NCBI RefSeq assembly: GCF_013694245.2
Contig: NZ_CP059322.2
Coordinates: 5,897,001 to 5,961,000 of the forward strand
DNA length: 64,000 nt
Direction of reading: 5' to 3'
Source of the DNA: Micromonospora ferruginea
GTDB lineage: Bacteria > Actinomycetota > Actinomycetes > Mycobacteriales > Micromonosporaceae
In this document: positions 58,331 through 64,000 of the stretch, one piece after another
Numbering within the stretch: the first letter of the stretch is position 1
Layout of the letters: each line of letters starts with the position of its first letter
Program-made: the position numbers and the translations under genes
Notes under the pieces: model-generated
What the model was told of the DNA's origin: nothing
What the model saw: the letters and a program-made list of their open reading frames with translations, nothing else
The model's database searches: none

Positions 58331-60385
58331 TCAGGCCCGGCGGTTCTCGTCGTCGGGGGTGCGGCTGCGGCCCAGCGCGTCCACCCGGCCCCACCGGCCC
58401 GGGATGTCGAGCAGCTCCACCCGGCCCATCCCGGGCGGCACCGCCGGGTCGATGATCAGGTGCTCGCCCTGCGGCTCCAGCCCCAGCATCACCCGCAGCA
58501 GCAGCAGTGGCGTGCCGGCGGACCAGGCCTGCGGGCTGCACGCGGTCGGATACTGCACCGGGTAGTCGGTGAGGCCGCGTTCGTAGCCGGCGAACGCCTC
58601 CGGAAGCCGCCCGTCGAAGTAGCGGGAGGCGCTGAGCATCGCGTCGCAGATCTGGCCGGCCTCCTCCCGGAAGCCGTACCGCCACAGGCCCCACGCGATG
58701 ATCGAGTTGTCGAACGGCCAGACCGTGCCGACGTGGTAGCCGATCGGGTTGTAGCGGCCCTGGTCGTCGGCGAGGGTCCGGACGCCCCAGCCGGAGAAGA
58801 GGCGCGGCCCGAGCAGGTGCGCGGCGACGGCCGGCGCGCGGGACTCGTCGACGATGCCGCTCCACAGCAGGTGGCCGATGTTGGAGGTGAGCGCGTCCAC
58901 GTGCCGCCCCTGCGGGTCCAGGGCCAGCGCGTAGTACTCCCGTTCCGGGATCCAGAAGTCGCGGTTGAACCGCTCCTTCAGCGCCGCCGCCTCGCGTTCC
59001 AGCTTGTCCGCGTACGCCGGGTCGCCCCACAGCTCGCGGGCCATCCGGGCGCCGCGCCGCTTGGCGTCGTACGCGTACCCCTGTAGTTCGCAGGTGGCCC
59101 GGGGGAACGGCGGCAGCCGGCCGTCGCGGTAGGAGATGGCGTCCGGGGAGTCCTTCCAGCACTGGTTCGGCAGCCCGGTCTCCGGGTTGCGGGTCATGTA
59201 CCAGACGTAGCCGGTGCCGAGCAGGTCGCCGTAGGTGTCGAGCCAGGCCAGCGCCGCCCGGGTCTCCTGTTCGAGTTGGCGGACCAGCGTCGAGTCCCCG
59301 GTCCACCGCTCGTACTCGTCGAGCAGGATCACGAAGAGCGCGGTGGTGTCGGCCGCGCCGTAGTACGGCGAGTGCGGCTGTTCCTCGAAGCCGGCGGTCT
59401 CGCCGTACCGCAGCTCGTGCAGGATCTTGCCGGGTTCCTCGTCCCGGAAGTCGTCGATCCGTCCGCCCTGCAACCCGGCCAGCATGAGGATGGTCGGCTG
59501 GATCATCTCGGGCAGGAACGGCAGGATCTGCAGCGAGGTGAAGATGCTGTCCCGGCCGAACAGCGTCATGAACCAGGGCAGGCCGGCGGCGACCAGGCGT
59601 ACGCCGAGCGTGATCGACTCGTACCGGAGGGCGGCCAGGTCGGTGAGGCTGCGCCGGTACGCCCCGGCGAGCGGCTCGCAGTCGCAGCCCAGCTTGGGCG
59701 CGTGCTCGACCAGCGCGTTCTGCTCCGCCTCGATGGCCGCCACCGAGCGGTGCCCGCCCAGCGGCAGGGTGGCCCGGATGTCCTCGCCGCGCGCCCCGTA
59801 GATCACGGTGGCGACGTGCAGCCGGGTGGTCCATTCGCCGTGCGCCGGGATACGGATCCGGAACGTCATCCCGTTCTCGTCGACCTCGGCCGGGGCGGTG
59901 CTGCTGATCCGCGCCTCCCGGTGGAAGCCCTGCCGGCGGTAGGTGAGCCGGAGGCCGTTCTCCTCCACCGTGGGCGTGGTGCTGCCCTTCTTCTCCCGCC
60001 GGTGCTTGATCTCGAAGAGGTCGGCGAAGTCGGAGCCGATGTCGAGCCGGAGGTGGAACTCCTTCTCCTGCTCGGCGTGGTTGAGCAGGGTCAGTTCCTC
60101 GTCGAAGCTGCCGCCGATCGAGCGGCTGCGGATCACCGAGACGTCCGCGTCCAGGTAGTGCGTCGGTTCGCCGGGGACCATGAAGAACCGGGTCTTGTAG
60201 GAGAGCGCGTCGTCGATGGAGAGCGCGTGCAGCAGTTGCCCGCCGAGGGAGAGGATCCAGGTGGAGAGGAACCGGGTGTCGAAGGAGAACAGCCCGGTGG
60301 GGAAGTCGTACGACGGCTCGATGTTGCCGCGCCGGTCGCTGACCAGGAAGGTGTTGCCGTCGAGGATGCTGACCCGTTCCTTCAC
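58331..60385 (-). CDS. Glycogen debranching enzyme / amylo-alpha-1,6-glucosidase-like
   Basis: A 684-residue protein. Residues 1-230 form the bacterial GDE N-terminal beta domain (SILDGNTFLVSDRRGNIEP, GLFSFDTRFLSTW). Residues about 280-660 form an (alpha/alpha)6 barrel with WFMTLFGRDSIFTSLQILPFLP, YYGAADTTALFVILLDEYERWTGD (split: YYGAADTTALF, VILLDEYERWTGD) and IGYHVGTVWPFDNSIIAWGL. Catalytic acid residues are likely the Asp of FGRDS and a later Glu. Related enzymes debranch glycogen or act on trehalose-linked glucans. The GTG start overlaps the stop of the SCP2 gene by 4 bp. Confidence 0.92.
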   Translation of the reverse strand: MKERVSILDGNTFLVSDRRGNIEPSYDFPTGLFSFDTRFLSTWILSLGGQLLHALSIDDALSYKTRFFMVPGEPTHYLDADVSVIRSRSIGGSFDEELTLLNHAEQEKEFHLRLDIGSDFADLFEIKHRREKKGSTTPTVEENGLRLTYRRQGFHREARISSTAPAEVDENGMTFRIRIPAHGEWTTRLHVATVIYGARGEDIRATLPLGGHRSVAAIEAEQNALVEHAPKLGCDCEPLAGAYRRSLTDLAALRYESITLGVRLVAAGLPWFMTLFGRDSIFTSLQILPFLPEMIQPTILMLAGLQGGRIDDFRDEEPGKILHELRYGETAGFEEQPHSPYYGAADTTALFVILLDEYERWTGDSTLVRQLEQETRAALAWLDTYGDLLGTGYVWYMTRNPETGLPNQCWKDSPDAISYRDGRLPPFPRATCELQGYAYDAKRRGARMARELWGDPAYADKLEREAAALKERFNRDFWIPEREYYALALDPQGRHVDALTSNIGHLLWSGIVDESRAPAVAAHLLGPRLFSGWGVRTLADDQGRYNPIGYHVGTVWPFDNSIIAWGLWRYGFREEAGQICDAMLSASRYFDGRLPEAFAGYERGLTDYPVQYPTACSPQAWSAGTPLLLLRVMLGLEPQGEHLIIDPAVPPGMGRVELLDIPGRWGRVDALGRSRTPDDENRRA

Positions 60386-60765
60386 GCCGACCGCCGGACG
60401 TGTTCGCGGGCGGTCTCCCTCGGGTCCCGGGCTCCGGGCGGGTCGGGCAGGAAGCGGCGCAGCGCCAGGAACAGCACCACGTGCCCGCCGAAGGTGGCCT
60501 CGTTGCGCAGCACCGCCGACAGCGCGGCCTCGCGGCCGGTGACCAGCCCTTCGAAGAGCGGGGTGCCGATGGTCAGCACGGCGTCCGCCGGACGCTCCTC
60601 CTGCCGGCTCACCCGGGCCGACCCGGGCGCCAACGCCACGTACCAGTGTTCGGTGTGGTTGCCGTCGGTCAGGTCGATCTGGAGGGTGCCGCTGATCGGG
60701 CTGCGCAACAGGGCGGGAGCGCGGGCCGGCAGGGATGCGAAGAACCGTTCGATCGCCTCACTCAC
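60382..60765 (-). CDS. SCP2 sterol-binding-like domain protein
   Basis: A 127-residue SCP2-type lipid-binding fold. Family elements are GTLQIDLTDGNHTEHWYVAL, ADAVLTIGTPLFEGLVTGRE and a hydrophobic helix GGHVVLFLALRRFLP. SCP2-like proteins bind hydrophobic ligands such as acyl chains or sterols. It overlaps the debranching enzyme start by 4 bp (GTGA) and is therefore coupled to it, an unexpected pairing. GTG start at 60765; no strong ribosome site. Confidence 0.85.
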   Translation of the reverse strand: MSEAIERFFASLPARAPALLRSPISGTLQIDLTDGNHTEHWYVALAPGSARVSRQEERPADAVLTIGTPLFEGLVTGREAALSAVLRNEATFGGHVVLFLALRRFLPDPPGARDPRETAREHVRRSA

Positions 60766-60844
60766 ATCCGAATGGTAGGCGCAGACCCGGCATATCGGGT
60801 CAGGAACGGCGCACCGGTCAGAATGGACATCCCGCTTGGCGGGG

Positions 60845-61207
60845 TCAGTAGACCAGGGCCTGGGCGCCCTCGGCCATCGCCTCCTCGACGAAGACCGCCG
60901 CCCCGGCGATCCGGACGCCCGGAATCACGTCGTCCGGGCCGATGTCCCGCCGGGCCGCGCACTGGGTGCAGGCGGTCACCCGGCCGGTGGTCAGGATCAC
61001 GTGCAGCAGCTCGCCCAGCGGCGCCGAGTGCGGCAGCTCGAACGACTCCGCCCGGCCGGGCAGCGCGAACCAGGTGGACTCCCCGGTCAGCCAGAGCGAC
61101 ACGTCCACCCCGGCGGCGGCCGCGGTAGCGGCGACGGTGAACGCCTGGGCGCAGCGTTCCGGGGCGTCCGCCCCGGCGGTGGCCTTGACGACGAGAGTGC
61201 GCGTCAT
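60845..61207 (-). CDS. DsrE family protein
   Basis: A 120-residue DsrE/TusD-like protein. Two Cys (CTQCAARR, near residues 80-83) lie where sulfur-relay Cys are found, and the N-terminal strand pattern (TLVVKATAGADAPERCAQAF) fits. It may take part in sulfur transfer or redox sensing. ATG at 61207 is used. It lies between the SCP2 gene (minus) and a divergent small gene; no partner (TusE or rhodanese) is adjacent, though the sulfurtransferase is 4 kb away. Confidence 0.85.
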   Translation of the reverse strand: MTRTLVVKATAGADAPERCAQAFTVAATAAAAGVDVSLWLTGESTWFALPGRAESFELPHSAPLGELLHVILTTGRVTACTQCAARRDIGPDDVIPGVRIAGAAVFVEEAMAEGAQALVY

Positions 61208-61230
61208 GCCGCCAGCATAGGATGGCCCGG

Positions 61231-61335
61231 ATGGTTACCGAGATCGGGTTCGTCAGCCTGCTGGTCGCCGGCCTGGGCGCGCTCGCCGGTGGCCTGGTCT
61301 ATGTCGCCGTGCGAATCGCAAGAGGTAAGTGGTGA
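61231..61335 (+). CDS. Small single-helix membrane protein (34 aa)
   Basis: A 34-residue ORF with one membrane helix (IGFVSLLVAGLGALAGGLVY) and a short basic tail (RIARGKW). ATG 61231; an in-frame ATG at 61222 adds three residues. It ends 5 bp before the nitrobindin start, so the two are probably cotranscribed. Its helix composition and slot between genes argue it is real, but no homologue is known to me. Confidence 0.6.
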   Translation: MVTEIGFVSLLVAGLGALAGGLVYVAVRIARGKW

Positions 61336-61339
61336 ACCC

Positions 61340-61927
61340 GTGAGTGAGAATCCGCTCCAGCCGCCGTGGCTGAACGCGCCCCCGGTCGAGGAGTACCCGT
61401 ACGAGGAGAGCCACGACCTGCGCGTCGGCCCGAAGCTGCACCCCAGCCTGGACGGGCTGCTGCCGTACGTCGGGGTGTGGCGCGGCCGGGGCCGGGGCGG
61501 CTTCCCCACGATCGAGGACTTCGACTTCGCGCAGGAGATCCGGATCAGCCACGACGGCCGCCCGTTCCTGCTCTACGAGTCGCGGGCCTGGATCCTCGAC
61601 GAGCAGAGCCGCCCGGTCCGCCCGGCCGGCCGCGAGGTGGGCTGGTGGCGTCCGGTGCTGGACGGCGAGCGGGTCACCGACGAGATCGAGGCGCTGATGA
61701 GCGTGCCGACCGGCGTGATGGAGCTGCACATCGGCAAGCGCAAGGGCACCCAGATCGAGTTCTCCACCGACGCGGTCGTCCGCACCGCCACGGCCAAGGA
61801 GGTCACGGCCGGCGCCCGCCTGTTCGGCATCGTCGAGGGCGCCCTGCTCTACGCGCAGGAGATGGCCGCCATGGGTCACCCGCTCAGCCCGCACCTCTCC
61901 GCCCGCCTGGTCCGGGTGGCCGGCTGA
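61340..61927 (+). CDS. Nitrobindin-like heme-binding protein (FABP-like fold)
   Basis: A 195-residue protein. The nitrobindin signature GVWRGRGRGGFP (GxWxGxGxG) is at about 44-55. The central beta-barrel region and the C-terminal MGHPLSPHLSARLVR, whose His should be the heme ligand, complete the family pattern. Nitrobindins bind ferric heme and can isomerise peroxynitrite to nitrate. GTG start at 61340, right after the 34-aa ORF. A Fur-family gene follows. Confidence 0.92.
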   Translation: MSENPLQPPWLNAPPVEEYPYEESHDLRVGPKLHPSLDGLLPYVGVWRGRGRGGFPTIEDFDFAQEIRISHDGRPFLLYESRAWILDEQSRPVRPAGREVGWWRPVLDGERVTDEIEALMSVPTGVMELHIGKRKGTQIEFSTDAVVRTATAKEVTAGARLFGIVEGALLYAQEMAAMGHPLSPHLSARLVRVAG

Positions 61928-61963
61928 TTCGGAGCGGCGCGGCGGCCGAACTATGATCGGAGG

Positions 61964-62395
61964 GTGTCCGAATCCTCCCTCGCGGAACTGCTCCGCTCGC
62001 GCGGGCTGCGGCTGACGGCGCAGCGGCAGCTCGTCCTGCGGGCCGTCCTGGAGCTGGGGCACGCCACCCCGGAGCAGGTGCACACGGCGGTCCGTGAGGT
62101 CGCGGCCGGGGTCAACATCACCACCATCTACCGCACGCTGGAGCTGCTGGAACGGCTCGGCCTGGTCACCCACACCCACCTGTCGCACGGCTCGCCGACC
62201 TACCACGCGGCCGGCGAGCACCAGCACGTGCACCTGGTGTGCCGGGAGTGCGGGGCGATCGACGAGATCTCTCCGGAGATGCTCCGGCCGCTCGCCGACC
62301 AGCTCGCCGAGCAGCGTGGCTTCCAGGTCGACATCGGGCACGTGGCGCTCTTCGGGGTCTGCGGCCGGTGCGCACAGAACGGGGAACCCACATGA
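61964..62395 (+). CDS. Fur family metal-dependent repressor
   Basis: A 143-residue Fur protein. Winged helix with LTAQRQLVLRAVLEL and recognition helix TTIYRTLELLERLGL. Metal sites: HQHVHLVCRECG (His cluster, Cys93, Cys96) and CGRC (about 133-136), the structural zinc site. It could be a Fur, Zur or PerR-like sensor; sequence alone does not decide. GTG start at 61964. It overlaps ygfZ by 4 bp (ATGA), a common actinobacterial pair. Confidence 0.95.
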   Translation: MSESSLAELLRSRGLRLTAQRQLVLRAVLELGHATPEQVHTAVREVAAGVNITTIYRTLELLERLGLVTHTHLSHGSPTYHAAGEHQHVHLVCRECGAIDEISPEMLRPLADQLAEQRGFQVDIGHVALFGVCGRCAQNGEPT

Positions 62396-63501
62396 TCGAC
62401 ATCGCCGGCGCGGTGACCACCGACGCCATCGACGAGCAGACCCGGGACCAGCCCGAGCCGGCCCACCGGGCGGCCGGGGTCGCCCCGGTGGCCGCGCACT
62501 ACGGCGACCCGATGCGCGAACAGCGCGTCCTGGCCACCGGTGTGGGCCTGGTCGACCGGTCGCACCGGGGCGTGGTCGCGGTGCCCGGCGAGGAGCGGAT
62601 CGGCTGGCTGCACACGCTGACCAGCCAGCACCTGGCCGGCCTGGCCCCGTGGCAGGGCACCGAGCTGCTGGTGCTCTCGCCGAACGGGCACGTGGAGCAG
62701 CACGCGCTGGTCGCCGAGGACGGCGAGACCACCTGGCTGGACACCGAGCCGGGGATGACCGCCGGCCTTCTGTCATACCTGGAGAAGATGCGCTTCTTCA
62801 GCAAGGTCGACACGCGCGACGCCACCGCCGGGCACGCGCTGCTGTCGCTGGTCGGGCCGGAGGCCGCCGGCGCGCTCGCCACGCTCGGCGTCGCCGAGCT
62901 TGCCGCACCCGACCTGGTCGGGGTGCCGGGCCCGAAGTTCCGCTCCGGCGAGCTGCCCGCGCGGCCCTCCGTGGTGTACGACGTCGCGCCGCTGCCGTCC
63001 GGCGGCTGGGCCCGACGGGTGGCGCTCGGCGTCGACCTGCTGGTGCCCCGCCCGACCATGGCCGAGGTGGTGGAGCGGCTGCGCGACGCGGGCGTGCCGG
63101 TGGCCGGGCTGTGGGCGTACGAGGCGATGCGGGTGGCCGCCCGCCGGGCCCGGGCCGGGGTGGACACCGACCACCGGACCATTCCCGCCGAGGTGGACCT
63201 GATCGCCCCGGCCGTGCACCTGGACAAGGGGTGTTACCGGGGGCAGGAGACGGTGGCCCGGGTGCACAACCTGGGCCGGCCGCCGCGCCGGCTCGCGCTG
63301 CTGCACCTGGACGGCATCGCCAGCGACCAGCCGCCGGCCGCCGGTACGCCGGTGACGCTGGACGGCCGGACGGTCGGGTTCGTCGGCACCGCGGTGCACC
63401 ACTACGAGCTGGGTCAGATCGCGCTCGCCGTGCTGAAGCGCAACGTCCCCGACGACGCCCGCCTGATGGTGGGCGACAGCGCCGCCGCCATCGACAGTTA
63501 A
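62392..63501 (+). CDS. ygfZ: Folate-binding iron-sulfur cluster assembly protein YgfZ
   Basis: A 369-residue aminomethyltransferase-fold protein. The YgfZ signature KGCYRGQE is at about 280-287. Other motifs are LVDRSHRGVVAVPGEERIGWL, LLVLSPNGHVEQHAL and DHRTIPAEVDLIAP. YgfZ uses tetrahydrofolate to help repair or assemble iron-sulfur clusters in some enzymes. It overlaps the Fur gene and shares its transcript, linking metal regulation with cluster maintenance. Its stop codon starts repeat copy E. Confidence 0.94.
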   Translation: MIDIAGAVTTDAIDEQTRDQPEPAHRAAGVAPVAAHYGDPMREQRVLATGVGLVDRSHRGVVAVPGEERIGWLHTLTSQHLAGLAPWQGTELLVLSPNGHVEQHALVAEDGETTWLDTEPGMTAGLLSYLEKMRFFSKVDTRDATAGHALLSLVGPEAAGALATLGVAELAAPDLVGVPGPKFRSGELPARPSVVYDVAPLPSGGWARRVALGVDLLVPRPTMAEVVERLRDAGVPVAGLWAYEAMRVAARRARAGVDTDHRTIPAEVDLIAPAVHLDKGCYRGQETVARVHNLGRPPRRLALLHLDGIASDQPPAAGTPVTLDGRTVGFVGTAVHHYELGQIALAVLKRNVPDDARLMVGDSAAAIDS

Positions 63502-63556
63502 GGAAGGGCCCCTTCTTAACGCCTTTGGTAGAGGAAGGGCCCCCGCTTAACACCTT
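63499..63556 (+). repeat. Dispersed 3'-end repeat, copy E
   Basis: Opens with TAAGGAAGGGCCCC, the TAA being the ygfZ stop. Then TTCTTAACGCCTTT, GGTAGAGGAAGGGCCCCC and GCTTAACACC. Same strand as ygfZ. The arms GGGCCCCTTC and GAAGGGCCC keep pairing, with a change relative to copy A. Confidence 0.85.
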
Positions 63557-63593
63557 TCGAGGCGGCGCCAGCGGGCGGTCTAGGATCCGGGGC

Positions 63594-64000
63594 ATGACGA
63601 CAGGGACGTTGATCACGGTTGCCCCCACCGGCGCGGAGTCGGCCAAGGCGGAGGTGCCGGCGCTGCCGGTGACGCTCGACGAGTTGCTGCTGACCGCCAA
63701 GGAGTGCGAGGCGCTCGGCGCGGCCGTGATCCACGTCCACATCCGCGACGACGAGGCGCGGCCCACGCTCGACCAGGGGCGGCTGCGGGAGACCGTGACG
63801 GCGCTGCGGGAGAGCACCGACCTGATCGTGCAGCTCTCCTCCGGCGGCGCGGTGACCGACCCGGAGGCGCACCGGCTCGCGGTGCTCGACGCCGCGCCGG
63901 ACATGGCCTCCTGCACCATGGGCACGGTCAACTTCGGTGACGACGTGTTCCTCAACCGCTGGGAGTTCATCGTCGACCTGCACACCCGGATGCAGGAGCG
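63594..64000 (+). CDS. BKACE family enzyme (DUF849), 3' end cut by window edge
   Basis: The first 135 residues of a beta-keto acid cleavage enzyme. The N-terminal VAPTGAESAKAEVPALP is typical, and the zinc-binding His-x-His is in AAVIHVHIRDDEARPTL. The next motif, TDLIVQLSSGG, and MASCTMGTVNFGDDVFLN fit the family's TIM barrel. BKACE enzymes condense acetyl-CoA with beta-keto acids to give acetoacetate and a CoA ester; substrate class cannot be told. ATG at 63594, 38 bp after repeat copy E. Confidence 0.9.
   Translation, partial: MTTGTLITVAPTGAESAKAEVPALPVTLDELLLTAKECEALGAAVIHVHIRDDEARPTLDQGRLRETVTALRESTDLIVQLSSGGAVTDPEAHRLAVLDAAPDMASCTMGTVNFGDDVFLNRWEFIVDLHTRMQE

Overview
The window is chromosomal DNA from a very GC-rich actinomycete. 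Its gene content points to the Micromonosporaceae, most likely Micromonospora or a close relative. Supporting features are a conservon-type sensor kinase/roadblock/DUF742/GTPase operon, mycothiol synthase, a GlnR-type orphan regulator, a stand-alone paaN, many GTG starts, and several dispersed intergenic repeats. The genus assignment is inference; no rRNA or tRNA gene was seen. No CRISPR array, prophage, transposase or biosynthetic gene cluster is present.

Layout. 1-7.5 kb (minus strand): a sensor operon made of a membrane sensor without output domain, a NIT-type histidine kinase, roadblock, DUF742 and a small GTPase, followed by a hypothetical gene and a truncated AAA ATPase. 7.9-11.6 kb: an exporter whose ATPase is fused to an extracytoplasmic alpha/beta hydrolase, plus its permease. 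11.7-18.5 kb: DoxX protein, DUF4232 lipoprotein, a truncated ArsR remnant, SAM-I riboswitch plus thrC, GNAT proteins and paaN. 18.7-22.7 kb: cold-shock protein, a proline-rich repeat membrane protein, and groEL behind two CIRCE operators. 22.7-41 kb: mixed housekeeping genes, including a polytopic subtilisin, glpD, a glycolate-oxidase-like flavoprotein, a class V aminotransferase under a SAM-IV riboswitch, PrsW, a divergent GroES, an AI-2E transporter, a DinG-type helicase and an ECF sigma factor.

41-55 kb is a phosphate and nitrogen region: ppk2, a PHO box, DUF47-pit, then pstSCAB behind a second PHO box, then mshD, a polysaccharide deacetylase and glnR. As I recall it, the pst-mshD-glnR order resembles the Streptomyces coelicolor SCO4139-4159 neighbourhood. 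55-64 kb holds a cysteine-rich leader peptide in front of a sulfurtransferase/SseC pair, a glycogen-debranching enzyme, a DsrE protein, nitrobindin, Fur, YgfZ and the start of a BKACE enzyme.

Common threads are sulfur and one-carbon control (SAM-I, SAM-IV and a Cys-rich leader, each on a different gene) and phosphate control (two PHO boxes). The least explained signal is a roughly 58-bp repeat present five times. It always sits directly after a stop codon and always has the same orientation relative to the upstream gene. Two coding regions (the histidine kinase and the membrane protein at 53.8 kb) appear frame-shifted in GC-rich stretches; these may be real or sequence errors.
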